A DNA stretch of 64,000 nt from JBOGCH01 sp051656645 (GTDB lineage: Bacteria; Bacteroidota; Bacteroidia; Bacteroidales; Marinifilaceae). The position numbers and the translations under genes are program-made. Numbering within the stretch: the stretch's first letter is position 1; each line of letters begins with the position of its first letter. This document shows, piece after piece, positions 16,485-24,965 of the stretch. The stretch covers positions 1 through 64,000 of the forward strand of contig JBOGCH010000009.1 of NCBI GenBank assembly GCA_051656645.1, read 5' to 3'. The notes below the pieces were generated by a model. That model was given only the letters and a program-made list of their open reading frames with translations. It was not told the origin of the DNA and searched no databases.

Positions 16485-18854
16485 ATGGACAATACAATAT
16501 TACGTTTATCAGATATAAAAACCGGTCAGGAGTGTGTAGTTGTTAAAGTACACGGACACGGGAGCTTTAGAAACAGAATCATGGAAATGGGTTTTGTTAA
16601 AGGAGAAACCGTTAAAGTAATAAAGAACGCACCTTTAAGGGACCCGATAGAGTATGAGGTGATGGGTAGCCATATCTCACTTCGACGCAGTGAAGCTCGT
16701 CTTATTGAGGTTGTCATGGTAGCAGAGCCGGAAATTGATACTTACAACGGAACACTTGAGGACAATACGTTACATGACCGAGTAAAACAACGTGCTCATA
16801 CCATTAATGTGGCGCTAGTTGGAAATCCAAACTGCGGAAAGACGTCACTGTATAATCGATTAACAGGTAAGCACGAGCGCGTGGGAAACTATAGCGGTGT
16901 GACTGTCGATGCGAAAATGGCGGTGTTGGAATATGAAGGATATACAATTAACATGATTGATCTACCGGGTACCTATTCGATAACAGAATACACGCCGGAG
17001 GAAATATATGTACGTGAATATATAGCTCATAGTCATCCTGATATTGTACTGAACGTAGTAGATGCTTCCAGTATGGAACGCAACCTATTTTTAACCACGC
17101 AACTTATAGATATGAATATCCGTGTTGTGATGGCGTTAAATATGTACGACGAACTACAAAAAGAGGGAGCAAAACTAGATATACCACATTTGTCGCAGCT
17201 ATTGGGAATGCCAATTGTTCCTACCATAGCATCGCGAGGAGAGGGTTTAAATAACTTACTTAAGCGCATTATAGACGTTTTTGAGGATAGATGTGAGGAA
17301 AGTCGTCATTTGCACATTAACTATGGAAGTGAAATAGAAAGTGCAATAACGGAGATAAAAACGGAGATATTACCCAACAAGGCCATAACAGATATGGTAA
17401 CGCCTCGCTATGCTGCGATAAAGCTATTGGAAAATGACCGTATAATTAAAGATCAGCTTGCAGGCGTACCTAATTATGACTGTGTTGTAGAAGTTACCAA
17501 AAAGGAAATTATTAAACTTGAGAGAGAGTTTAAGGAGGATACTAAAACCATTATCACCAATAGAAAGTATGGTTTTATTCGTGGTGCCTTGCAGGAAACG
17601 TACCAGAGCGGTAATGTGGACAAACGCCACATGACAAATGCTATTGACACAATTTTGACTAACCATTGGTTGGGATTCCCTTTTCTCATTATTTTTATGT
17701 GGATAATGTTTCAAGCCACGTTTACCTTGGGAAGTTACCCGATGGATTGGATAGAGATGGGTGTTGAGTGGCTTGGTAATTACATCTCTACTCTTTTACC
17801 TCCAGGTGCATTAAATGATTTAATTGCGGATGGAATAATAAGTGGAGTGGGAGGTGTGATAGTATTTTTACCAAATATTTTAATTCTCTTCTTCTTCATT
17901 TCATTGATGGAGGATACGGGTTATATGGCTCGTGTTGCCTTTATAATGGATAAGATGATGCATAAGATAGGATTGCATGGAAAGTCCTTTATTCCGCTCT
18001 TAATAGGCTTTGGTTGTAATGTTCCTGCTATAATGGCTACGCGAACTTTACAAAGTCGAAGAGACCGGGTATTGACAATGCTTATTATTCCTTTTATGTC
18101 CTGCAGTGCACGCTTGCCAGTGTACATTTTGCTTGTCTCTGCTTTTTTTGAGCATAACCAAGGATTAGTACTAATGTCTTTTTATTTAATAGGCTTAGTT
18201 ATAGCAGTGTGTACGGCATTGGTTTTGAAACACACATTGTTTAATAAGGAGTCCGAACCTTTTGTTATGGAGTTACCTCCATACAGAATGCCAACATTAC
18301 GCAATACCACGGTGCATATGTGGAATAAGGCAGGGCAGTATCTTAAAAAAATGGGTACCATAATCCTCTTTGCCTCAATAATAATTTGGGCATTAGGCTA
18401 TTTTCCAAACCATAACAGAGAAGATATGACCTTCTCCGAACATATGGAACAGAGTTATATTGGGCAAATAGGCCATGCAGTAGAGCCTGTTATGGCTCCT
18501 TTGGGATTTGATTGGAAAATGAGTGTCAGTATTATTACTGGGCTTGCGGCTAAAGAAATTGTGGTCAGTTCAATGGGTATTTTGTATAATCTCCCTGATG
18601 AGGAAATTGCAACGCCTACTTTGGTACAAACATTGAAGGAACAAACAAATGCAGAGGGTAATAGAGTATTCACGCCATTGGTGGCCTATTCCTTTATGCT
18701 GTTCATACTCATCTATTTTCCGTGTATGGCTGTAATTGCGGCCATTCGTAAGGAAGCGGGATGGAAATGGGCATTGTTTACAATATTCTATACAACAATA
18801 CTGGCTTGGATTGTGTCTTGTATAGTATATCAGATAGGATCACTCTTTAATTAA
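16485..18854 (+). CDS. feoB: FeoA-FeoB fusion, ferrous iron transporter
   Basis: A 789-residue protein. Residues about 5-78 form a FeoA (SH3-like) domain with GSFRNRIMEMGFVKGE and GSHISLRRSEA. A linker leads to the FeoB G domain at about 105-265, with G1 GNPNCGKTS, G3 DLPGTYS and G4 NMYDE. After a helical stretch, the transmembrane part contains two gate-like segments, FGCNVPAIMATRTL and FMSCSARLPVYILL, with about ten membrane helices. It carries Fe2+ across the inner membrane. FeoA and FeoB fused in one chain is common in Bacteroidota. The small Cys-rich FeoB partner begins 4 bases after its stop. Confidence 0.96.
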   Translation: MDNTILRLSDIKTGQECVVVKVHGHGSFRNRIMEMGFVKGETVKVIKNAPLRDPIEYEVMGSHISLRRSEARLIEVVMVAEPEIDTYNGTLEDNTLHDRVKQRAHTINVALVGNPNCGKTSLYNRLTGKHERVGNYSGVTVDAKMAVLEYEGYTINMIDLPGTYSITEYTPEEIYVREYIAHSHPDIVLNVVDASSMERNLFLTTQLIDMNIRVVMALNMYDELQKEGAKLDIPHLSQLLGMPIVPTIASRGEGLNNLLKRIIDVFEDRCEESRHLHINYGSEIESAITEIKTEILPNKAITDMVTPRYAAIKLLENDRIIKDQLAGVPNYDCVVEVTKKEIIKLEREFKEDTKTIITNRKYGFIRGALQETYQSGNVDKRHMTNAIDTILTNHWLGFPFLIIFMWIMFQATFTLGSYPMDWIEMGVEWLGNYISTLLPPGALNDLIADGIISGVGGVIVFLPNILILFFFISLMEDTGYMARVAFIMDKMMHKIGLHGKSFIPLLIGFGCNVPAIMATRTLQSRRDRVLTMLIIPFMSCSARLPVYILLVSAFFEHNQGLVLMSFYLIGLVIAVCTALVLKHTLFNKESEPFVMELPPYRMPTLRNTTVHMWNKAGQYLKKMGTIILFASIIIWALGYFPNHNREDMTFSEHMEQSYIGQIGHAVEPVMAPLGFDWKMSVSIITGLAAKEIVVSSMGILYNLPDEEIATPTLVQTLKEQTNAEGNRVFTPLVAYSFMLFILIYFPCMAVIAAIRKEAGWKWALFTIFYTTILAWIVSCIVYQIGSLFN

Positions 18855-18858
18855 TAAA

Positions 18859-19035
18859 ATGCAAGAGTTTATTGTATATATAATTATAGCATGTGTTGCA
18901 TTCGTTGTTGTAAGGAGTTTTATTGGTAAAATAAGGGTTCTTAGCAAAAAGAATGCAACGGCTTGTGATGCATGTCCGCTAAAGAAAAGCTGTGTACCAA
19001 AGAATAAAGAGGGTTGTAATAACGCATCATGCTAA
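18859..19035 (+). CDS. FeoB-associated Cys-rich membrane protein, 58 residues
   Basis: A short frame of 58 residues starting 4 bases after the feoAB stop. Residues about 4-20 form one membrane helix (FIVYIIIACVAFVVV). The rest is a basic loop and a cysteine cluster, ACDACPLKKSC, then GCNNASC, giving spacings C-x2-C-x5-C-x7-C-x4-C. This is the pattern of the FeoB-associated Cys-rich family (PF12669 type). It probably sits in the inner membrane next to FeoB and may bind or hand on iron, or serve as a FeoC-like stabiliser; the exact role is not established. It would be missed by annotation with a 60-residue cutoff. Confidence 0.9.
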   Translation: MQEFIVYIIIACVAFVVVRSFIGKIRVLSKKNATACDACPLKKSCVPKNKEGCNNASC

Positions 19036-19061
19036 GAGAATAAGAAAAGTATAGGTGCACA

Positions 19062-19919
19062 CTATTTTAAGTCGGTAATGACATTGTCAATATATGGGTA
19101 TTTGAACTTAAATCCCATCATGAGTAACCTATCCGGTTTTGCACATATATCTTGAGTAAATAGCGTAACACCTTCCTTAAAATAGAGCTTTACGAGTGAT
19201 GGGGGAACAACAAATGTAAATAAAGCATGGTAATGCTTAGCCAGTAAGGCTGTTAAATATTTAAATGTAACGGGTTGTGGTGAGGTGAAATTATAGACAC
19301 CACGAATCTTTATATTGGTAGAAGCCAAATATATACAACGCAAAAGATCGGTTAAATGAATCCATGAAAGTTGGTTGTCGCCATTTCCAACTTGTACTGC
19401 TACTCGTGTCCGTTTAATGGGAGCAATAATTTGTGGAAACATGCCTCCGTATTCACTTATCACAACGCCAAAACGAGGTGTAACGCAACGAATATCATTG
19501 CGTACTTGTAGGGCCTCATACTCCCAATTTCGACATAATTGTGCCAAAAAATCGTTTCCATTTTGTGCTGTAAATTCGCTAAAGCAAATGTGAGGGGCAT
19601 AATACCCTACAGCAGATGTTGATATGAAAGTTTTAGGTGGATTCTTTACTTTATTAAGAGCTTGTACCAGCTTACGTGTAGTATTAATTCTGCTATAATA
19701 TAGCTCTTTTTTATAGGAGGAGCTCCAGCGTTTATTAATGGGTGCACCTGCCAAATTAATGACACAATCAGTTCCTTCCAGAATATTAATTAACTTATCT
19801 GCATTCTCAGGAATAAAGTCATTACGTGTGATGGGCAATACTTGATGGCCTTTATTTTGTAGATATTGTGACAGTTGAGTTCCAATAAATCCTGTAATTC
19901 CTGCTATAGCGTACTTCAT
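19062..19919 (-). CDS. TIGR01777-family NAD(P)-dependent oxidoreductase
   Basis: Start taken at MKYAIAGITGFIG (19919); a further five residues are possible from 19934. It is an extended short-chain dehydrogenase of about 285 residues with Rossmann motif AGITGFIGTQL, then NLAGAPINKRWSSSYKKEL, the STSAVGYY active-site region, and SWIHLTDLLRCIYLA. These match TIGR01777 (SDR39U1-like, YfcH-like) enzymes, whose physiological substrate is unknown. The C-terminal helical bundle with FVVPPSLVKLYFKEG is also in place. It converges on the feo gene with no terminator seen in the 26-base gap. A terminator for the upstream meaB gene precedes it, so it likely has its own promoter. Confidence 0.88.
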   Translation of the reverse strand: MKYAIAGITGFIGTQLSQYLQNKGHQVLPITRNDFIPENADKLINILEGTDCVINLAGAPINKRWSSSYKKELYYSRINTTRKLVQALNKVKNPPKTFISTSAVGYYAPHICFSEFTAQNGNDFLAQLCRNWEYEALQVRNDIRCVTPRFGVVISEYGGMFPQIIAPIKRTRVAVQVGNGDNQLSWIHLTDLLRCIYLASTNIKIRGVYNFTSPQPVTFKYLTALLAKHYHALFTFVVPPSLVKLYFKEGVTLFTQDICAKPDRLLMMGFKFKYPYIDNVITDLK

Positions 19920-19952
19920 GATTGAGTTTGACAATTATATTATGTATAAAAA

Positions 19953-19980
19953 AGACCGTTAACCAATAGATTAACGGTCT
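19953..19980 (-). terminator. Intrinsic terminator of meaB
   Basis: A perfect 10-bp stem (AGACCGTTAA) with an 8-base loop, followed on the minus strand by a run of T. It lies 40 bases past the meaB stop. Confidence 0.8.
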
Positions 19981-20020
19981 GACTTGAAATTTTGTTTATA
20001 TCAAAGCATTTAAAAAGGAG

Positions 20021-21121
20021 TTAATCCTTATTTGCATGTCTGAAATAGTCGTCCAACAAGGAATATGCGGCGCTAAACGAGCTAAGTTTATGCGTTAAAA
20101 CATCTTGTTCAAACTGACGAATTTTATCTTTCTCTGTCATGTAGAAATGATTGCGCAATTGCTCATTGATGGTTTCATACATCCAATATTTAGCTTGCTC
20201 AGATCTTCGCAAGTCAAAGTATCCATTTTGCTGCGTAGCACTACAATATGTGAGGATATTGTCCCATATTTCTTTTATGCCCGTACGCTCATATGCAGAA
20301 CATGTCATTACACGAGGCGTTACACCCGATTCGTGCGGAGGGAAAAAGTGTAAAGCTGTTTGCAACTGTGCTTTTGCTAACTCAGCACGCTGTATGTTGT
20401 TACCGTCTGCTTTATTGATAATAATACTGTCGGCCATCTCCATAATTCCGCGCTTAATTCCTTGTAGCTCATCTCCTGCTCCGGCAATCTGCACCAAAAG
20501 GAAGAAATCCACCATAGAATGTACTGCAGTCTCACTTTGTCCTACACCTACAGTTTCAATTAAAATAATATCGAAACCAGCGGCTTCGCATAAAATCATA
20601 GCTTCGCGTGTTTTTCGAGCAACACCGCCTAATGATCCTGCCGATGGGGAAGGACGTATATAAGCATTCGGGTCGCAAGCAAGTTCCTCCATCCGCGTTT
20701 TATCACCTAAAATACTTCCTTTACTACGTTCACTACTAGGGTCAATGGCAAGGACTGCTAACTTGTGTCCAAGCCCTGTAAGATACTTACCAAAGCTTTC
20801 AATAAAGGTACTCTTTCCAGCTCCGGGAACTCCGGTGATACCTATTCTCACCGATTTACCAGCCGATGGTAACGCCTGATTTATTACCTCCTGAGCCGTT
20901 TTCTGATGATCAATACGCGCACTCTCCACCAAAGTAATGGCTTGGCTAAGTATGTTGATATCTCCACGACGTATTCCTGTAACAAAATCCGATACGGATA
21001 GTTCACGACGTTTTATGTTTTTAAGACGTTCGGCAATGCGTGGGTTCATGGCATCGGGTTGTTCAATCCCTTTATTCACTTTTAATCCCTCATACTGCGG
21101 ATTGTTTTCAGGATGTTCCAT
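20021..21121 (-). CDS. meaB: Methylmalonyl-CoA mutase-associated GTPase MeaB
   Basis: A 366-residue P-loop GTPase of the SIMIBI class. It shows Walker A GVPGAGKSTFIESFG, the AIDPSSERSKGSILGDKTRM stretch, the SPSAGSLGGVARKTREAM region, ETVGVGQSE, and N-K-A-D in IINKADGNN for guanine specificity. MeaB guards methylmalonyl-CoA mutase, gating delivery of adenosylcobalamin and protecting it from inactivation. In Bacteroidales this serves the succinate-propionate pathway. The mutase subunits (mutA/mutB) are not in this window, so meaB is separated from them here. The N-terminal 45 residues are a charged extension. Confidence 0.94.
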   Translation of the reverse strand: MEHPENNPQYEGLKVNKGIEQPDAMNPRIAERLKNIKRRELSVSDFVTGIRRGDINILSQAITLVESARIDHQKTAQEVINQALPSAGKSVRIGITGVPGAGKSTFIESFGKYLTGLGHKLAVLAIDPSSERSKGSILGDKTRMEELACDPNAYIRPSPSAGSLGGVARKTREAMILCEAAGFDIILIETVGVGQSETAVHSMVDFFLLVQIAGAGDELQGIKRGIMEMADSIIINKADGNNIQRAELAKAQLQTALHFFPPHESGVTPRVMTCSAYERTGIKEIWDNILTYCSATQQNGYFDLRRSEQAKYWMYETINEQLRNHFYMTEKDKIRQFEQDVLTHKLSSFSAAYSLLDDYFRHANKD

Positions 21122-21199
21122 ATTACTAATCTATATGTGTTATGTTGAATGTTAATAATTATGCCTCAGAATAACCTAATGGCTTGCTCGAAGCATATA

Positions 21200-21207
21200 C
21201 AAATATA
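21200..21207 (-). promoter_or_regulatory. Candidate -7 box for meaB
   Basis: Minus-strand TATATTTG matches TAnnTTTG, 79 bases upstream of the meaB ATG. Confidence 0.4.
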
Positions 21208-21263
21208 TACATATTTTCAATGGAAGATAAGATAACGCAGAATATGTTTGTCTCAAAAACAAA

Positions 21264-21287
21264 GAGGAGAACATTGCTGTCCTCCTC
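21264..21287 (-). terminator. Intrinsic terminator of GH92 gene
   Basis: On the minus strand GAGGAGGACA, loop GCAA, TGTTCTCCTC, then TTTGTTTTTG. It lies 10 bases past the GH92 stop. Confidence 0.8.
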
Positions 21288-21296
21288 CTTACTGTA

Positions 21297-23516
21297 TTAT
21301 TCGTTTGGCGTTGTAGTGAGTGTGTACTCAAGGGTTCCGCCATTTATTACTTCGTTATGCGTAATCCACAAACGGTCAAGTGTTTTACCGTTTAGTTTTA
21401 CTTCTTTGATATAAATGTGCTTGTCAGTGTCTTTGTTTGCTTTAATTACAAACTTCTTACCATTATCAATATTCATCTCAATGTGTCCAAATAATGGTGC
21501 TGTAAGTTGGTATTGTGCATCAACTGGCGATACTGGATACATACCCATTGCTGTCATTACGTACCACGCAGACATTTGTCCACAATCTTCATTACCACAT
21601 AGTCCTTCAGGAGTTGGATGGTAAAGCGTTGTTAAAACATGGTTGGTATAGTATTGTGTTTTATGCGGTTTACCGATGTAATTATACAAATAAATAGTGT
21701 GGTGCGATGGTTCGTTACCGTGCGCATATTGTCCCACAAGTCCAGAAATATCCGGCGATGCGTTATCTCCAAGTAATTGACTTGGAACCGTGAACAACGA
21801 ATCTAACTTCGTTTCGAATAATTCTGCTCCTCCATGAAGTGCAACTAATCCTTCAACATCATGAGGTACATACCATGAGTATTGCCATGCATTACCTTCG
21901 GTATAGTCGTCTTCACGGTGATTTGAATAGTATGGAGAGAATGGTTCACGCCATTCACCTTTAGACGTTTTTCCACGCATAAATCCGGTCTTGCTGTCAA
22001 AATGATTACGGTATGTTTGCGCTAGTTTTTCAAACATTTCCTGGTCCTCTTTATGGCCCAGTTTCTCCGCCATACGAGCAACACAATGAAAGTTATAACA
22101 ATACTCCAATGTTTTTGATACCGATTCGTTGACTAAATCCGAAGGGATGTAGCCATACTGACGTAACTCTTTTAGCCCATCTCTATCATGAAGAGCAGAT
22201 GCTTTTGCAGCCTGGTAAGCCTCCTCATAGTCAAATCCGGGAATCTCCTTAATTACTGCTTCGGCAATTACAGAAATACCGTGATGTCCAATCATACAGT
22301 TTGTTTCGTTACCAACAAGTTCCCAAACAGGAAGTAGTCCGCTATTATTGTAATGACGAATCATTGAGTTAATCATGTCAGGCACTCGCTCCGTTTGTGT
22401 TATTGTAAACAAAGGGTGTGCTGTACGGAAAGTATCCCACAAAGAGAATACAGTATATTGATTTCCTGATTTCACAGTATCTACTTTTCCACCATTTCCT
22501 TTGTATTGACCCAATACATCGTTGAATAAATATGGCGCTGTATAAGCATGGTATAAAGCGGTATAGAAATTCGTAATATCGTCCTCATTTCCACCCTTAA
22601 CTTTAATCTTGGAAAGTTCCTTTTGCCATTGAGCAACTGCATTATTGCGCACTTGGTTTAAGTCCCAATGAGGTAGCTCTTGTGCTAAATTAGCTCGTGC
22701 ACCTTGTATGCTTGCCGATGAGATACTTACTTTTCCAATAACTTCATTACCGTTAGGTCCAAAATTTACCCAAGCGTAAACTCCACGTTCTGTTTCAACA
22801 CCTTCGCCTGGAGCAACCACTTTTAGTGAGTCCTTACCCACTTGTAGTGATGTGATGTCTTGAGAGAATTCGGCAACAAAATATACTTTCTGGTCAGAAG
22901 CCCATCCACGAGAGAAACGTGTACCCTCAATTGTGCGAGGACCCGTTTGCTTTATTGATGAAACTAATGTACGGTCCCAGTTACGTGCCGTCAATAAATC
23001 AATAACAATAGCTTTGTTTGCCTGTTGTGGGAATGTATATACATGTATTGCACATCGAGGTGTTGCACTAAGTTGTGCTTTAATACCGTTATCTAATTGC
23101 ACACTGTAATAACCTGCAGAAGCTTCTTCGTTATTGTGTGAATATTTGGCATAACTTTGCTCAACAATCTCCACCGCGCTTTGATTAGCTTGTGGAGTTA
23201 TAAGTGTAGGCATCAAACGAATATCTTGTAAATCGCCAATACCGGTACCGCTTAAATGTGTATGTGAAAAGGAATTAATGATACTATCACTATAATGGTA
23301 GCCGGAGCACCAATCCCAATCGCTACGCGGATTGTCAGGGCTCACTTGTATCCCTCCAAACGGAACAATGGCACCCGGAAATGTATGTCCGTGTCCTGCT
23401 GTCCCAATAAAAGGGTCAATATATTCTGTTACGCTTTTCTCTTTCACCATATCGCCACCACATGCGCTAACAACGCCTGCCATTGCAATGACCGAATATT
23501 TAATCCAATGTTTCAT
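21297..23516 (-). CDS. GH92 family alpha-mannosidase lipoprotein
   Basis: A 739-residue lipoprotein with a signal ending GVVSAC (Cys19). The beta-sandwich N-terminal domain begins VTEYIDPFIGTAGHGHTFPG and is followed by the (alpha/alpha)6 barrel. GH92 landmarks include WDWCSGYHYSD, the SLWDTFRTAHPLFT motif, GNEPSHHTIYLYNYIG, and GLCGNEDCGQMSAWYV near the C-terminus. GH92 enzymes are calcium-dependent exo-acting alpha-mannosidases, mostly alpha-1,2, that trim yeast mannan or N-glycans. The lipoprotein signal places it in the periplasm or at the cell surface. It is followed on the same strand by no PUL gene; the SusCD locus lies about 10 kb away. Linkage specificity cannot be read from sequence. 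Confidence 0.93.
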   Translation of the reverse strand: MKHWIKYSVIAMAGVVSACGGDMVKEKSVTEYIDPFIGTAGHGHTFPGAIVPFGGIQVSPDNPRSDWDWCSGYHYSDSIINSFSHTHLSGTGIGDLQDIRLMPTLITPQANQSAVEIVEQSYAKYSHNNEEASAGYYSVQLDNGIKAQLSATPRCAIHVYTFPQQANKAIVIDLLTARNWDRTLVSSIKQTGPRTIEGTRFSRGWASDQKVYFVAEFSQDITSLQVGKDSLKVVAPGEGVETERGVYAWVNFGPNGNEVIGKVSISSASIQGARANLAQELPHWDLNQVRNNAVAQWQKELSKIKVKGGNEDDITNFYTALYHAYTAPYLFNDVLGQYKGNGGKVDTVKSGNQYTVFSLWDTFRTAHPLFTITQTERVPDMINSMIRHYNNSGLLPVWELVGNETNCMIGHHGISVIAEAVIKEIPGFDYEEAYQAAKASALHDRDGLKELRQYGYIPSDLVNESVSKTLEYCYNFHCVARMAEKLGHKEDQEMFEKLAQTYRNHFDSKTGFMRGKTSKGEWREPFSPYYSNHREDDYTEGNAWQYSWYVPHDVEGLVALHGGAELFETKLDSLFTVPSQLLGDNASPDISGLVGQYAHGNEPSHHTIYLYNYIGKPHKTQYYTNHVLTTLYHPTPEGLCGNEDCGQMSAWYVMTAMGMYPVSPVDAQYQLTAPLFGHIEMNIDNGKKFVIKANKDTDKHIYIKEVKLNGKTLDRLWITHNEVINGGTLEYTLTTTPNE

Positions 23517-23546
23517 ACGTATTTTGATATCTTATTTTACAAAAAG

Positions 23547-23583
23547 AAAGCGATTGTGGTTGGTTTTGTATCACAATCGCTTT
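23547..23583 (-). terminator. Intrinsic terminator of ROK kinase gene
   Basis: A perfect 12-bp stem AAAGCGATTGTG around a 13-base loop, then T-rich sequence on the minus strand. It lies 33 bases past the ROK stop. Confidence 0.8.
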
Positions 23584-23616
23584 AATCTTATATCTATGTT
23601 GATTCAACCAACAATA

Positions 23617-24588
23617 TTAGTTTTTAGCTTTCTCCAGCTCATTCCATACAAGAGCGGCCGAACCGTAGATTGCTACGTTTTTCTCTAACTGAGAAGGAAG
23701 TAACTTAACTTTGTTACTGAAAATGGTTAACATGTTAAGTTCCATGTGATCCTTTGTAGGTTCAAAAATTAAATCGCCAGCCTTAGCTAAACCACCCATT
23801 AGGAAGATAGCTTCAGGGCTTGTTATTGCAACAGCATTAGCAAGGGCTTCTCCTAACATTTTACCAGTATATTTAAATACATTCATTGCAATAGGATCTC
23901 CTTTATGCGCAGCGTCGTATACCATTTTAGCTGTAAGGTCGTTGAAAGGAACAGCACGTAGTTCACTTGGATAGTTGTACTTTGCCAACATTTTATAAAC
24001 TGTACGTTTAACACCTGTTGCCGATACGTAAGTCTCTAAACAACCTTTACGTCCGCATCCACATTGGCGTCCTTCAGGCGCAACAATTACGTGTCCTAAC
24101 TCTCCGGCAAAACCATCGTGTCCGTAAACTAACTCACCGTTAGCTACAAATCCGCTACCAAGACCGGTACCTAATGTAACCATGATAAAGTTTTTCATGC
24201 CTTTAGCACCTCCATAAACAGCTTCACCAATGGCTGCTGCATTTGCATCATTTGTTAAATAAACAGGTAGAGCAGGATAGTACTCTTTTAACATATCCAC
24301 TAATGGAATAAATCCTGTCCAACGTAAGTTTGGTGCAAATTCAATACTACCTTTATAGTAGTTCCCGTTTGGTGCTCCGATTCCTATACCCACAATCTCA
24401 TACTCATCCTTAATCGGCTCGTATATTTTTTCAATGCCTAAGTACAGTTCGCGCAAGTAATCGTTGATGTCTTCATGTTTTGAAGTTGGAATATTTCCTT
24501 CTGTGATAAAGTTACCATCACGGTCAATAATTCCAAATGCCGTATTTGTTCCACCAATATCGATTCCTAAAGCGACGTCTTTTTTCAT
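23617..24588 (-). CDS. ROK family glucokinase
   Basis: A 323-residue ROK-fold sugar kinase. The N-terminal ATP-phosphate motif is GIDIGGTNTAFGIID. The sugar-binding region includes LTNDANAAAIGEA, with the catalytic-base Asp in NDAN, and GHDGFAGELGHVIV. The zinc-binding motif CGCGRKGCLETYVS is intact. There is no N-terminal helix-turn-helix, so it is an enzyme and not a ROK repressor. It probably phosphorylates glucose or a related hexose such as mannose; the latter would fit the neighbouring mannosidase, but this is inference. The two genes are separated by a terminator at 23547, so they are not one transcript. Confidence 0.9.
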   Translation of the reverse strand: MKKDVALGIDIGGTNTAFGIIDRDGNFITEGNIPTSKHEDINDYLRELYLGIEKIYEPIKDEYEIVGIGIGAPNGNYYKGSIEFAPNLRWTGFIPLVDMLKEYYPALPVYLTNDANAAAIGEAVYGGAKGMKNFIMVTLGTGLGSGFVANGELVYGHDGFAGELGHVIVAPEGRQCGCGRKGCLETYVSATGVKRTVYKMLAKYNYPSELRAVPFNDLTAKMVYDAAHKGDPIAMNVFKYTGKMLGEALANAVAITSPEAIFLMGGLAKAGDLIFEPTKDHMELNMLTIFSNKVKLLPSQLEKNVAIYGSAALVWNELEKAKN

Positions 24589-24769
24589 GATTAATTATTT
24601 TAAGTTACTGATTATTTTATTCTTCAAGGCAAAAGCACACACGTTTGCATACACACACAGTAAATTTTACTTCTGCGACGTAAATATATAAAAAAACTAC
24701 TTTATTGTGCAACAATTTTGAAAAGCTTTATATTAAAAGCAGCTAGTTTGGAAAGGGTATAAAATAAGA

Positions 24770-24795
24770 AACACGAGATCCGAGAATCCCGTGTT
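24770..24795 (-). terminator. Terminator-like hairpin upstream of ROK gene
   Basis: The arms AACACGAGATC and GAATCCCGTGTT pair with wobble. On the minus strand the hairpin is followed by TCTTATTTTA, so it could end the yfiC transcript. It is also a candidate 5' structure for the small plus-strand frame at 24829. Confidence 0.5.
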
Positions 24796-24828
24796 AATTA
24801 CTAACTACTAACCTAAACATACAAACTT

Positions 24829-24933
24829 ATGAAAAAAACGTATTTTATTCCTTCGTTTTGCATTGCAAATATAGAGAAGATTTTCTTCTTAGTAAAATAT
24901 TTAATGTTAAAAAGCGCAAAAAGTGAAAAATAA
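24829..24933 (+). CDS. Possible 34-residue peptide starting MKKTYFIPSF
   Basis: A short frame on the plus strand in the 377-base gap between two minus-strand genes. It is preceded by an AT-rich leader, CTAACCTAAACATACAAACTT, and runs 34 codons to TAA. Short Bacteroidales peptides that begin MKKTY-x-x-P are frequent, and this one has that beginning followed by a hydrophobic Lys-rich tail (IFFLVKYLMLKSAK). It may be a decayed or minimal member of such a family, or a chance frame. No RBS is visible, as usual in this phylum. No function is proposed. Confidence 0.35.
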   Translation: MKKTYFIPSFCIANIEKIFFLVKYLMLKSAKSEK

Positions 24934-24965
24934 TTTGTTAAGCATCTTTCTTTTGAAAAAATCCT

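Noticed and set aside
21297..24588. GH92 mannosidase and ROK kinase as one catabolic operon
   Set aside because: A strong terminator at 23547 lies between them, so co-transcription is not supported, though a functional link is possible.
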